NCBI GenBank assembly: GCA_964407165.1
Contig: CAYOUJ010000052.1
Location: 1 to 16,734 of the forward strand
Source of the DNA: CAZPKH01 sp964407165
Lineage (GTDB): Bacteria; Bacteroidota; Bacteroidia; Bacteroidales; Muribaculaceae
Direction: 5' to 3'
DNA: 16,734 nt
Each line of letters opens with the position of its first letter. Within the stretch, counting starts at the first letter, position 1. The notes below the pieces were generated by a model, which saw only the letters and a program-made list of their open reading frames with translations, searched no databases and was not told where the DNA came from. The position numbers and the translations under genes are program-made. Positions 6,487 to 14,263 of the stretch are shown piece after piece.

Positions 6487-8391
6487 ATGAGTGTATTGCT
6501 TCAGATTAACGAGCTTACCAAGAGCTACGGCACACGCATGCTCTTCGCCGACGTCACCGTCGGGGTGAACGAGGGCGACAAGATAGGCATCATCGCCAAG
6601 AACGGCACGGGCAAGTCGACAATGCTCCGCATCATCGCCGGCCTCGAGAGCGCCGACTCCGGCACCGTGGTCCCCCGCCGAGGCCTGACCGTCGGGCTGC
6701 TCGAGCAGACGCCGCAGTTTGACCCCGAGGCCACCGTGATAGAGGCATGCCTCCGGCGAGGCACGGAGGCTGCCGACGCAATCATTGCCTACGAGGAGGC
6801 GACGGCCTGCGGCGACGCCGAGGCTATGGCGCGGGCCACCGAGATGATGGATGCTGCCCGGGCGTGGGACTTTGAAGACCGCGTGCGCCGGATGCTCACG
6901 CGCCTTGACATCGGACCCGAGATGATGGGGCGCCGCATAGGCTCCCTCTCCGGCGGCCAGGCCAAGCGCGTGGCCCTGGCGCGACTGCTGCTCGACGAGC
7001 CGGATCTGCTGGTGCTCGACGAGCCTACCAACCACCTCGACGTCACCGTTATAGAGTGGCTGGAGAGTTACCTTGCCCATGCCCGAACCACCCTGCTGCT
7101 GGTGACCCACGACCGTTATTTCCTCGACCGCGTCTGCAACCGCATCATCGAGATAGACCACCGCCGGATATTCTCTTACGACACCAACTTCGAAGGTTAC
7201 TTGCGCCGCCGGGCCGAGCGCATAGAGGCGATGGAGGGCGAATTGGAAAAGGTGAAAAATACCCTGCGCCGCGAGACTCAGTGGATGCGATCGACGCCGC
7301 CGGCGCGCTCAGGCAAGGCGAAGTATCGCATCGACCAATACCACCAGCTCACAGCCGACCGCCGCGCCCTGCAGGCCGACACGCGCGACGACAACATACG
7401 CCTCAACGTCAAGGCCTCGTATATCGGCAAAAAGATATTCGAGGCCGAGCACGTGAGCAAGCGCTTCGGCGACGTGGTGATACTCAATGACTTCACGTAC
7501 ACCTTCGCCCGCTACGAGCGCCTGGGCATCATCGGCCGCAACGGCGCCGGCAAGTCGACGTTCATCAAGATGCTGCAAGGGCTCGAGCCGGCCGACAGCG
7601 GCGCCTGGAACGTCGGCGAGACCGTCCGCTTCGGCTACTACCGCCAGGAGGGCATACAGTTTGACGAGAGCAAGCGCGTCATCGACGCTGTGACGGAGAT
7701 AACCGAGGACGTGGTGGTTAACGGCACCGTACATTACTCTCCCATGCAGTTTCTGCAGCACTTCCTCTTCAGCCCGGCCGACCAGCAGAAGTATATCCAC
7801 ACCCTCAGCGGCGGCGAGCGGGCGCGCCTCCACCTGGCCACCGTGCTCATGCGCCAGCCCAACTTCCTGATACTCGACGAGCCTACCAACGACCTTGACA
7901 TTGTGACACTCGGCATCCTCGAGGACTACCTTGCCCAGTTCAAAGGGTGCCTGATAGTGGTGAGCCATGACCGCTTCTTCCTCGACTCGATAGTCGACCA
8001 CCTCTTTGTCATAAAGGGAGGCGGCGAGATCAAGGACTTCCCCGGAACATATACCGAGTGGCGGGCATCAGAGGAGGCGGCGCGCCCTCGCGTCGCCGCT
8101 GCTGCAACCGTTGAAGGGAAAGGAGGAGAGGCGGGGCGCGAGGGCGCCGCCCCGCTCCGAAAGCGCCCGGAGCGTCCGGCCAAGCTGACGTTCAAGGAGC
8201 GCCGCGAGATGGAAGAGCTGGAGCGGGAGATGGAGGCCCTGAACGCCGAGATGGCCGAGCTTAACGCCCTGTTTTCATCCGGCGGCGTGGTCGACGACAT
8301 CGCCGCCAAGTCACAGCGGTTCTCCCAGGCCAAAGAGCGCCTCGACGAGGCGGAGCTGCGCTGGCTCGAGCTCTCCGAAAAAGAGCAGTGA
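6487..8391 (+). CDS. ABC-F family ATPase, Uup-like
   Basis: This is a soluble twin-ABC protein of 634 residues without membrane segments, as expected of ABC-F proteins that act on the ribosome rather than in transport. Domain 1 has Walker A AKNGTGKST (37-45), signature LSGGQ (154-158), Walker B ending LDEPTNHLD (177-185) and H-loop H208 (THDR). A charged linker of about 237-310 follows. Domain 2 has GRNGAGKST (350-358), LSGGE (440-444), LDEPTNDLD (463-471) and H494 (SHDR). Residues about 555-634 form a charged coiled-coil C-terminal domain typical of Uup, linked by a low-complexity Ala/Gly/Arg stretch. Uup-type members are tied to ribosome function and DNA branch metabolism. Antibiotic-resistance ABC-F proteins share the fold but usually lack this C-terminal coil, so housekeeping use is favoured. 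Confidence 0.93.
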   Translation: MSVLLQINELTKSYGTRMLFADVTVGVNEGDKIGIIAKNGTGKSTMLRIIAGLESADSGTVVPRRGLTVGLLEQTPQFDPEATVIEACLRRGTEAADAIIAYEEATACGDAEAMARATEMMDAARAWDFEDRVRRMLTRLDIGPEMMGRRIGSLSGGQAKRVALARLLLDEPDLLVLDEPTNHLDVTVIEWLESYLAHARTTLLLVTHDRYFLDRVCNRIIEIDHRRIFSYDTNFEGYLRRRAERIEAMEGELEKVKNTLRRETQWMRSTPPARSGKAKYRIDQYHQLTADRRALQADTRDDNIRLNVKASYIGKKIFEAEHVSKRFGDVVILNDFTYTFARYERLGIIGRNGAGKSTFIKMLQGLEPADSGAWNVGETVRFGYYRQEGIQFDESKRVIDAVTEITEDVVVNGTVHYSPMQFLQHFLFSPADQQKYIHTLSGGERARLHLATVLMRQPNFLILDEPTNDLDIVTLGILEDYLAQFKGCLIVVSHDRFFLDSIVDHLFVIKGGGEIKDFPGTYTEWRASEEAARPRVAAAATVEGKGGEAGREGAAPLRKRPERPAKLTFKERREMEELEREMEALNAEMAELNALFSSGGVVDDIAAKSQRFSQAKERLDEAELRWLELSEKEQ

Positions 8392-8395
8392 CAAT

Positions 8396-8426
8396 TTTGC
8401 CGACTGCATAATTTTTGCTAAATTTG
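8396..8426 (+). promoter_or_regulatory. Near-ideal Bacteroidota promoter for the AAA/PD-(D/E)XK gene
   Basis: TTTG at 8396-8399 and TAAATTTG at 8419-8426 are separated by exactly 19 bases, matching TTTG-N19-TAnnTTTG. It starts 5 bases after the ABC-F stop codon and lies 20 bases before the ATG at 8447, so the downstream gene can be expressed independently. Confidence 0.75.
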
Positions 8427-8446
8427 TGGCGATAAAATAAGTAGTT

Positions 8447-10009
8447 ATGGATACGCTAAGATACCCCATTGGCATACAGTCGTTTGAGCGCCTGCGTGAG
8501 GTCGGAGGTGTATACGTCGACAAGACTATGTATGTGTGGCAAATGACGCAAAGCGCTGCCAACACATACTTTCTGAGCCGCCCGCGGCGGTTCGGCAAGA
8601 GCCTGCTTCTGTCGACCATCGAGGCCTACTTCCTGGGCAAGAAACACCTCTTCGAAGGCCTATACATTGCCGACAAAGAGAAGGAGTGGAAGACCTTTCC
8701 CGTCCTCCGCTTCGACCTGAGCACGGCGCAGGCCACCTCTACCGAAACGTTGGAGGCCTTTATGATGGACCGCTTGCGTGAGTTTGAGGTCAAATATGGT
8801 GTGACTATAAATGACAATGCGATTGGTATCGGCAACCGATTCGGCATGCTCATGCGCAACATCAAGCAAAAGACGGGGCAAGACATAGTGGTGCTCATCG
8901 ACGAGTATGACAAAGGCATCATCGAGGTGCTTGACCGCGAGGAGACGCTGCAGCGCAATCAGGAAATACTTCGGCCTTTCTTCGGCGAAATCAAGTCGTG
9001 TAACGAAATCATCCGCTTCTGCTTCATCACCGGCGTGGCCCGTTTCCGCCACTACACCATCTTCTCCGGCTTCAACAATCCCAAGGACATCTCGATGAAC
9101 AACGAGTATGCTGCCATCTGCGGAATCACCGAGGAGGAACTGATACGCCATTTTACTCCCGGCATCGAGGCTTTGGCCAAGGCTAATGGCAATGATTTTG
9201 ACACAATGGTGAGCGAACTGCGTCTCAAATACGACGGCTACCGCTTCACCAAGTCTGACACGCTGGTATACAATCCCTTCAGCCTCCTCAACTGCTTTGA
9301 CAATAAGTCGATGGATAACTTCTGGGTGAAGTCAGGCAATTCCAAAGTATTTCTTACCTACCTTGCCAAGTCAGACTTTGACGTTACTGATATAGAGGAC
9401 GTTTGGTCAGACGCGGAGGAGATGGAGGGAACGTTCAAGGCCGACAACCCCATACCCCTCCTCTTTCAGACCGGCTACCTCACCATCAAAGGGTATCACA
9501 GGCAGCAGTACCGGCTGGGCATCCCCAACGGGGAGGTGCGCACAGCGCTTGTGAAGGAATTGATTCCGGAAATCATGGGTACCGAGAAACGCAAGTTCCC
9601 TGTAATTTATGGAAAATTACTCGACTGCGTAGATTTCGGCGACGCCGAGGGTATGCTCACCATCCTTCAGTCACTGTTTGCCACGGCGCCGTACCAGGAT
9701 ATCGACATTCCGAGCCTCGAGAAGTATTACCATCTGATGGTGTACTATATCTTCCTGATGCTCGGCGTGGAGGCCCGCAGCGAGATATCGATGAGCGGTG
9801 GCCGCATAGACCTGCTTGTCAAGGCTCTTCACTACGTCTACGTCATGGAGTTTAAGCTCGACGGAAGCCCCGAGGAGGCGCTGGCTCAAATCGACAGCCA
9901 CGCCTACGCACTGCCGTGGCAGGCCGACGGCCGCACTGTCTACAAGATCGGCGTCTCATTCTCCTCTGCCACCCGCACCCTCGGCTCCTGGCTCATCACC
10001 AAGGCATAA
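8447..10009 (+). CDS. AAA-ATPase-like protein with C-terminal PD-(D/E)XK nuclease domain
   Basis: This 520-residue protein belongs to the large Bacteroidota family that joins an AAA-ATPase-like domain (PF09820) to a PD-(D/E)XK domain (PF08011, formerly DUF1703). The N-terminal YPIGIQSFERLRE and YVDKT stretches are hallmark family features. A Walker A-like RPRRFGKS (45-52) and Walker B LIDEYD (150-155) follow, and ITGVARF (195-201) probably serves as a sensor. The nuclease core near the C-terminus has E446, D455 in GGRIDLL and E468/K470 in MEFK, the pattern of an active PD-(D/E)XK site. No signal peptide or membrane segment is seen. The family's role is unknown and many paralogues usually occur per genome. 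It has its own promoter and ends 29 bases from the convergent glycosyltransferase gene. It could act in genome defence or mobile DNA, but nothing here proves either. Confidence 0.92.
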   Translation: MDTLRYPIGIQSFERLREVGGVYVDKTMYVWQMTQSAANTYFLSRPRRFGKSLLLSTIEAYFLGKKHLFEGLYIADKEKEWKTFPVLRFDLSTAQATSTETLEAFMMDRLREFEVKYGVTINDNAIGIGNRFGMLMRNIKQKTGQDIVVLIDEYDKGIIEVLDREETLQRNQEILRPFFGEIKSCNEIIRFCFITGVARFRHYTIFSGFNNPKDISMNNEYAAICGITEEELIRHFTPGIEALAKANGNDFDTMVSELRLKYDGYRFTKSDTLVYNPFSLLNCFDNKSMDNFWVKSGNSKVFLTYLAKSDFDVTDIEDVWSDAEEMEGTFKADNPIPLLFQTGYLTIKGYHRQQYRLGIPNGEVRTALVKELIPEIMGTEKRKFPVIYGKLLDCVDFGDAEGMLTILQSLFATAPYQDIDIPSLEKYYHLMVYYIFLMLGVEARSEISMSGGRIDLLVKALHYVYVMEFKLDGSPEEALAQIDSHAYALPWQADGRTVYKIGVSFSSATRTLGSWLITKA

Positions 10010-10012
10010 TTG

Positions 10013-10028
10013 GAGGCGAAGCGCCCTC
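10013..10028. terminator. Small GC hairpin between convergent genes
   Basis: GAGGCG (10013-10018) pairs with CGCCCTC (10022-10028), with one bulged C, around an AAG loop. It lies in the 29-base gap between stop codons of the convergent genes at 8447-10009 and 10039-10773. There is no T-run on either side, so it is only a candidate bidirectional terminator. Confidence 0.35.
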
Positions 10029-10038
10029 GACGCGTGGT

Positions 10039-10773
10039 TCAGAGCCGCAGGAGGCGGTGCTTGACCCACTGGACGGCGTCGGTGACGCGCGGGCCCAGGA
10101 GCTGCTGGACGCGCTTCTTCAGACGCCCCCGGCGCGGCTGCCACGACGCCGCGAAGCGGTGGATGGAATAGGTGTCGGCGCTCTTCTCCAGACGCATGTT
10201 CTGCAGGTGGATGGGGCTGAACCACGTCGAGGGGAAGATGCAAAGCACACGAGGGTCGCGGTCAAACTCCTCTATACTGTTGATTTTCTTCACCGTATGA
10301 CGTACCTGCGCGGCCTCTGACAGGCGCAGGGGTATGACCTTTAGGTCAGGCGTGCCGTCCGGCCGTATGAAGGGGTGGCTGTCGTAAAAGTCTAATATAT
10401 CCTTGAATATCTCCTTACCCGCCTCGGCACCCATGGTGGCCGCCTCGATATGCCCCGACGTGCTCTCCAGCCCTAAGAAATAGGGGAGGGCCAGCAGGGT
10501 GTCGTATGGGCGTAGCACCTCAACGTCGGTGTCGAGGTAGATGCCCCCCTCGTGGTAGAGGGCGTAGCAGCGGATATAGTCTGCGGCGAAGGCAAATTTG
10601 CCGGCGTCGAAAGCCTGGTCGACCCACTGCGACTTGCCGCGGGGGAAACGGTCGAAGTTCCACAACCTGAACTCGTAGTCGGGCATCACCACGCGCCACG
10701 CGTCGATGAACCGGCGCACCTTTTCGGGCATGGTGTCGCTAAACCAGCAGTAGTGTATAATCTTGGGTATCAT
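10039..10773 (-). CDS. GT32-type glycosyltransferase
   Basis: This 244-residue enzyme resembles the DXD-containing sugar transferases of family GT32 (PF04488), found in Bacteroidota capsule and glycan loci. The start IPKIIHYCWF (2-11) and the block AADYIRCYALYHEGGIYLD (63-81) followed by TDV are hallmarks. D81-x-D83 is the metal and nucleotide-sugar binding motif. SGHIEAATMGAEAG follows where the family usually has its acceptor-side loop. The C-terminus is rich in Arg, Leu and Lys and could sit against the membrane. It begins 9 bases after the stop codon of the SGNH-like gene, so the two are probably one transcript. This raises the possibility that the enzyme and the secreted protein serve one glycan. 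Donor sugar unknown. Confidence 0.88.
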   Translation of the reverse strand: MIPKIIHYCWFSDTMPEKVRRFIDAWRVVMPDYEFRLWNFDRFPRGKSQWVDQAFDAGKFAFAADYIRCYALYHEGGIYLDTDVEVLRPYDTLLALPYFLGLESTSGHIEAATMGAEAGKEIFKDILDFYDSHPFIRPDGTPDLKVIPLRLSEAAQVRHTVKKINSIEEFDRDPRVLCIFPSTWFSPIHLQNMRLEKSADTYSIHRFAASWQPRRGRLKKRVQQLLGPRVTDAVQWVKHRLLRL

Positions 10774-10782
10774 GGAGATAGG

Positions 10783-12834
10783 TTAACGCGAGAATTTGAG
10801 TGAGGCTCCCGACGGGGTGGTCAGGATGTAAAGCCCGGAAGGGAACGGGGCGAGGTCGATGCGGCCGCCCGTGGCGACGGTGACGACGTATCCGGCGGCG
10901 TTGCGCACGGTCAGGGGCTCCGCGGGGCTAACTGTGGCAACGGTGCCGTTCATACATATCTGCGGACGAAGGGGAGCAGCAGGGCGCACGGGGGTAATCT
11001 CCTTTTGGGGTTTGAGCAACCCGGCACCGGAGACATTGACCATACTGGTAGCGGTGAACTCGCCGCAAGTGAGGGTCACCGGCTCGGCGGAGGGATGTAT
11101 GATATTGGGGTTGTAGACGTAGACGCCCTCCTCCAGCTCGCGGCCGCGGTAGGTGAACGTAATGGGATCTTCCACGTGGTATGTAAGGCCGTATGTGTCA
11201 ACCCATTCGGCGTCAAACTCGACGGTGGCGGCATGGTGGCTTACTGCATCGGCATATTCGCTGTGGGCTTTCGAAGCCGCCGCAAGGAGCTGTGCGTGCG
11301 TCAGGTTGCTGCCGAGCGAGGGGCGGTAGGTGATGTTACGGGGGTCTTCGTTGAATATCGTGGCATACTCGATGGCTGCGTCGAGGTATGAGCCGGCGGG
11401 GGAGGGATGGGTATTGTCGGAATAGAGCATCCGTGCCGCCATCTCGCCGTCGGTGGCGGCGACGTACCCGAATGCCATCGACGTCGGGCACACTGTCACG
11501 CCCAACTCGGCGGCCACGCGCCAACAGTTGGCGGCGGTCTCCTCGACGGCCTCGGCATAGTTCCAGGTGCTGCCGTCGCCAAAGTATGAGAGGTAGCCCT
11601 GGTTTTGGTGCAAGATTATCACCGCGTCGGGGTTTGGGCACGTCTGGCGGATGAAGTCGACCCACTGGCGGACGTTCTGCCGGAAGCCCTCGATGTCGGT
11701 CAGCGACAGGTTGCTCCAGTCCTGCAATATAATATGTGTCCAGGGTGTGGAGGCGATGAGCGCGCGGGCGCTCTGCTCGCCGGCCTCCTCCCAGTGGTTT
11801 TGCAGCGTCTGGCCTATGAGCGAGTGCCGCTGCCACGTGGCCTGCCGTCCCATCGCCGCGGCCATGGCGTTGAATATCTCGTCCTGTTGGTTCCACTCTA
11901 TCAGCGAGTTGTTGAGCGAGAGCACGCGCACGGTGTCGGGCAACTCGGGCACGAGGGTGACGTAGGCGGGATGGACCACGAGGCGGTCAATCTCCGGCAT
12001 CACGGCGTCGAGGGTGTAGCGCCCCGTAGCGGGGTCGAAGGTCATGTCGTAGGTGCCCTCGTAGGTCACCGCCTCTTCGGTGCCCCACTTGACGAGCCGG
12101 TCCGGGTCAGCGGGGTCTTGCCCCCAGGGTATCCCCATCGAGGGCCGCTGGTAGAGCCGCCAGTGGCACGCCCCGTCGTGCGTGTTGCCCCGCAGGGTCA
12201 CCCGCCCGCTGAAGGGCGCGTCGAGGCTGTCGCGCCGCAGCGCGACGGTGGTGTCGGCATACTGCCAGCGGTTACAGTCGCCCACGAGGTAGACGGCATG
12301 TTGCGTGTCGAGCGAGTCGCGGGTGTGCAGGTAGATGGCCGGGGGCATGGCAGGGTTGTCATGGTAGACGGCCTCGATGTAGTCGAGGTCGTAGCCCGTC
12401 ACGGCGCAGTGCACCGAGGTGATGTTGTAGGTGCGCGACGTCTGATATGTCGAGTCGGGGTAGATGTCGGTGCCGTTGCCGCCGAACTCCACGGATTGGT
12501 CTTTGTTGCTGATGATGAAGTACGGATCCATCACCACGGCCCCCAGGCGCATGGTGGTGTCGTTGACCCACTGAAACTCCCACTCCGGGCGGCATTCCCA
12601 CCCGTTCTGGTTCGAGCGCAGATACCACCCCGAGGGCGCCGGGCACGCGCGGTGGACGTCCTCCATCCACATCCTGAAGGGGGATGGTACCAAATCTGGA
12701 GAGGAGTCAAGAGCTAAGGAAGCCCCACTCTTTAGGGGGGTGGTGGGGGGGGCCGGCACGTCGGCCCCCGCCGCCGCGCCGCAGATGGCGCAGAGGCAGA
12801 TGACAACGATTTGACGCAGCAGGCACTGATTCAT
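10783..12834 (-). CDS. Secreted SGNH-hydrolase-like multidomain protein
   Basis: The frame is open upstream to 12960, but the ATG at 12834 is chosen because it gives a signal peptide (residues 1 to about 23, cut near AAAGA) directly behind a -7 box; the result is 683 residues. Residues about 177-230 contain AVYLVGDCNRWQYAD, resembling the start of starch-binding E-set modules (SusE/F or CBM48-like). Residues about 302-495 look like an SGNH/DUF4886 hydrolase: VLSLNNSLIEWNQ with putative nucleophile S310, ILHQNQGY (407-414), and the D473/H476 pair in SDNTHPSPAG. The C-terminal 60 residues (VRNAAGYVV, then FPSGLYIL) resemble a type IX secretion sorting domain. A carbohydrate esterase at the cell surface is a reasonable guess. 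Block I reads NNS rather than GNS or GDS, so activity is uncertain. Confidence 0.75.
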   Translation of the reverse strand: MNQCLLRQIVVICLCAICGAAAGADVPAPPTTPLKSGASLALDSSPDLVPSPFRMWMEDVHRACPAPSGWYLRSNQNGWECRPEWEFQWVNDTTMRLGAVVMDPYFIISNKDQSVEFGGNGTDIYPDSTYQTSRTYNITSVHCAVTGYDLDYIEAVYHDNPAMPPAIYLHTRDSLDTQHAVYLVGDCNRWQYADTTVALRRDSLDAPFSGRVTLRGNTHDGACHWRLYQRPSMGIPWGQDPADPDRLVKWGTEEAVTYEGTYDMTFDPATGRYTLDAVMPEIDRLVVHPAYVTLVPELPDTVRVLSLNNSLIEWNQQDEIFNAMAAAMGRQATWQRHSLIGQTLQNHWEEAGEQSARALIASTPWTHIILQDWSNLSLTDIEGFRQNVRQWVDFIRQTCPNPDAVIILHQNQGYLSYFGDGSTWNYAEAVEETAANCWRVAAELGVTVCPTSMAFGYVAATDGEMAARMLYSDNTHPSPAGSYLDAAIEYATIFNEDPRNITYRPSLGSNLTHAQLLAAASKAHSEYADAVSHHAATVEFDAEWVDTYGLTYHVEDPITFTYRGRELEEGVYVYNPNIIHPSAEPVTLTCGEFTATSMVNVSGAGLLKPQKEITPVRPAAPLRPQICMNGTVATVSPAEPLTVRNAAGYVVTVATGGRIDLAPFPSGLYILTTPSGASLKFSR

Positions 12835-12842
12835 GGCGAGTG

Positions 12843-12873
12843 CAAAGTTACAGTTTTTCGGTGTATTTGCAAC
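12843..12873 (-). promoter_or_regulatory. Bacteroidota promoter for the SGNH-like gene
   Basis: On the minus strand GTTG (12870-12873) is followed after 19 bases by TAACTTTG (12843-12850). The box ends only 8 bases before the ATG at 12834, so transcription would start almost at the start codon and give a near-leaderless message. Confidence 0.55.
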
Positions 12874-12951
12874 CACTAATTTCACAAATTTTATGAGACA
12901 AGCTCTAAAAGAACGGGCTGCGCCAATATTGACACCGTCTGTCGAACTTAT

Positions 12952-12971
12952 TTGTAACACCGTTGTTATAA
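12952..12971. promoter_or_regulatory. Quasi-palindrome upstream of the leucine-rich repeat gene
   Basis: A 20-base quasi-palindrome has half-sites TTGTAACACC and GTTGTTATAA with 8 of 10 positions symmetric. It ends 40 bases before the ATG at 13012 and includes a TATAAT at 12967-12972. It could be an operator or part of the promoter. No clean TAnnTTTG box was found for this gene. Confidence 0.3.
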
Positions 12972-13011
12972 TTACAAAGTGATAAAGAATCTAACCTAAA
13001 CTATTGTTATT

Positions 13012-14070
13012 ATGAAACGTGTATATTTAATCCTGGCTATAGCGCTCTGCAGCATCGCTGCAATGGCCCAGAGCGTCAGCAAGAACGAGGCCAAGCAGAT
13101 CAAGGCTTTCCTCGCTCTCCCCGCCGAGACGGCTGCCACCAACGCCGAGGCCCTCGGCGTCAGCGACCCCGCCAACATCAACGCCATCGAAGGCGTCACC
13201 GTCGCCGACGGCCATGTCATCGCCATCAACTGGAAGGGCAAGCACCTCGCCGGCGCCCTTGACCTGTCCGGCTTCACCGCACTGGCCAACGTCGACGTCC
13301 GTGACAACGCACTCACCTCGCTCAACCTCTCGGGCGACGTCGCCCTCTCTGAGGTCAACGCCCAGAAAAACAAGATGACCTCCGTCAACTTCGACGGTTG
13401 CGCCGTTCTCCAGAAAGTCAATGTGGCCAAAAACCGCCTGACCGAAATCGCCATCGACCGCACACCAGCGCTAAAGCGCCTCGTGGTGGCCCACAACCTC
13501 TTTGTCGAGCTCAACGTCAGCAACTCGCTCAGCCTTGAATATCTCAACTGCCAGGGCTGTCACCTCGAGGCCCTCAACGTGGCCGACTGTGTGAAGCTCA
13601 AAGACCTCTATGCCGGCTATAACCGCCTCGAGACCATCACTTTCTCAGGGCTGCTAAGCCTTACCAACCTCAACCTCGACAACAACAACATCGGCACCCT
13701 CATAGTGAGCGGACTCCCCCAGCTGTCCACGTTCCTCTGCTCCGACAACAACATGACCAACCTCGTGGTCCGCGATTGCCCGATGCTCCTCGACCTTGTG
13801 TGCTCGTACAACAACCTCACCGACCTGTCGGTTGACAACTGCGCCAACCTCCAGTTTGTAGACTGCTCATACAACGACCTGACCACCCTGACGCTGTCGA
13901 ACCTCAACTTCATCCAGCGCATCCTCTGCAACAACAACCAGCTGCAGATGCTCGACGTAAGCTTCGACCAGAGCCTGGTATACGTTAACTGCCGATACAA
14001 CCAGATCACCGACCTGCGCACCACCGCCGATCCCAACCTCCGCATGGTGGCCAACCAGTGGAACTACTAA
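13012..14070 (+). CDS. Secreted leucine-rich repeat protein
   Basis: The 352-residue protein starts with a signal peptide (MKRVYLILAIALCSIAAMAQ, cut after residue 18 or 20). After a cap of about 55 residues come twelve 21-residue leucine-rich repeats (77-97, 98-118 and so on to 308-328) plus a partial one (329-339), with no insertion or deletion between them. The consensus is roughly N-x-L-x-x-L-x-V-x-x-x-x-x-L-x-x-L-x-C/V-x-x. The later units carry a Cys at the same point (C180, C243, C264, C285, C306, C327), which stacks into a ladder in a solenoid. It ends at NQWNY without a sorting domain or membrane anchor. Such proteins usually bind proteins or glycans outside the cell; the ligand is unknown. 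It is divergent from the SGNH-like gene, with 177 bases between the start codons. Confidence 0.85.
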   Translation: MKRVYLILAIALCSIAAMAQSVSKNEAKQIKAFLALPAETAATNAEALGVSDPANINAIEGVTVADGHVIAINWKGKHLAGALDLSGFTALANVDVRDNALTSLNLSGDVALSEVNAQKNKMTSVNFDGCAVLQKVNVAKNRLTEIAIDRTPALKRLVVAHNLFVELNVSNSLSLEYLNCQGCHLEALNVADCVKLKDLYAGYNRLETITFSGLLSLTNLNLDNNNIGTLIVSGLPQLSTFLCSDNNMTNLVVRDCPMLLDLVCSYNNLTDLSVDNCANLQFVDCSYNDLTTLTLSNLNFIQRILCNNNQLQMLDVSFDQSLVYVNCRYNQITDLRTTADPNLRMVANQWNY

Positions 14071-14192
14071 TCAACCATGGCCTCGGTCTCCGCTTGAGAT
14101 CATGTTCTTTATATAGAGTTTTCAAAACAAGATTGTGGGGGTGCCAAAACTAAGCATCCCAAAAACGGAAGTGACAAACCGTAATCAAGAGT

Positions 14193-14232
14193 GTAGCCGT
14201 GGGTGAGACGCGCGAAGCGCGGCCACCCACGG
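14193..14232 (+). repeat. REP-like GTAG-headed palindrome
   Basis: GTAG (14193-14196) directly precedes a two-tier palindrome. The outer arms CCGTGGGTG (14197-14205) and CACCCACGG (14224-14232) are perfect. The inner stem CGCGC/GCGCG (14209-14213, 14217-14221) closes a GAA loop. A conserved GTAG-type tetranucleotide followed by a GC-rich palindrome is the layout of REP elements mobilised by REP-associated tyrosine transposases. It lies in the spacer between convergent genes, the usual REP location. It might also help termination, although no T-run follows. Confidence 0.6.
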
Positions 14233-14263
14233 TGAACTTTCCAAAATCTAAGTAATTAAGGGG

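Noticed and set aside
6271..8001. Minus-strand open frames opposite the ABC-F gene (296 and 230 codons)
   Set aside because: They are shadows of a complete twin-ABC protein with all motifs in order.
8447..10009. Interpretation as part of a known defence system such as a retron or restriction system
   Set aside because: No reverse transcriptase, methyltransferase or partner gene is adjacent; only a single gene of unknown function is supported.
11605..12717. Open frame on the plus strand opposite the SGNH-like gene (370 codons)
   Set aside because: The Val/Gly/His/Arg-rich product lacks recognisable structure. The opposite strand has a promoter, signal peptide and domain motifs.
12835..12960. 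Upstream extension of the SGNH-like gene by 42 codons
   Set aside because: The extension would bury the signal peptide behind a long leader and run through the TAACTTTG promoter box, so it is treated as untranslated.
12929..12972. Sigma-70-like TTGACA and TATAAT before the leucine-rich repeat gene
   Set aside because: The boxes are 32 bases apart, far from the 17 needed, and the primary sigma factor of Bacteroidota uses a different consensus.
14130..14151. GGGGTGC/GCATCCC stem in the spacer after the leucine-rich repeat gene
   Set aside because: It is seven pairs with a wobble, followed by A-rich rather than T-rich sequence on the transcribed strand, so too weak to call a terminator.
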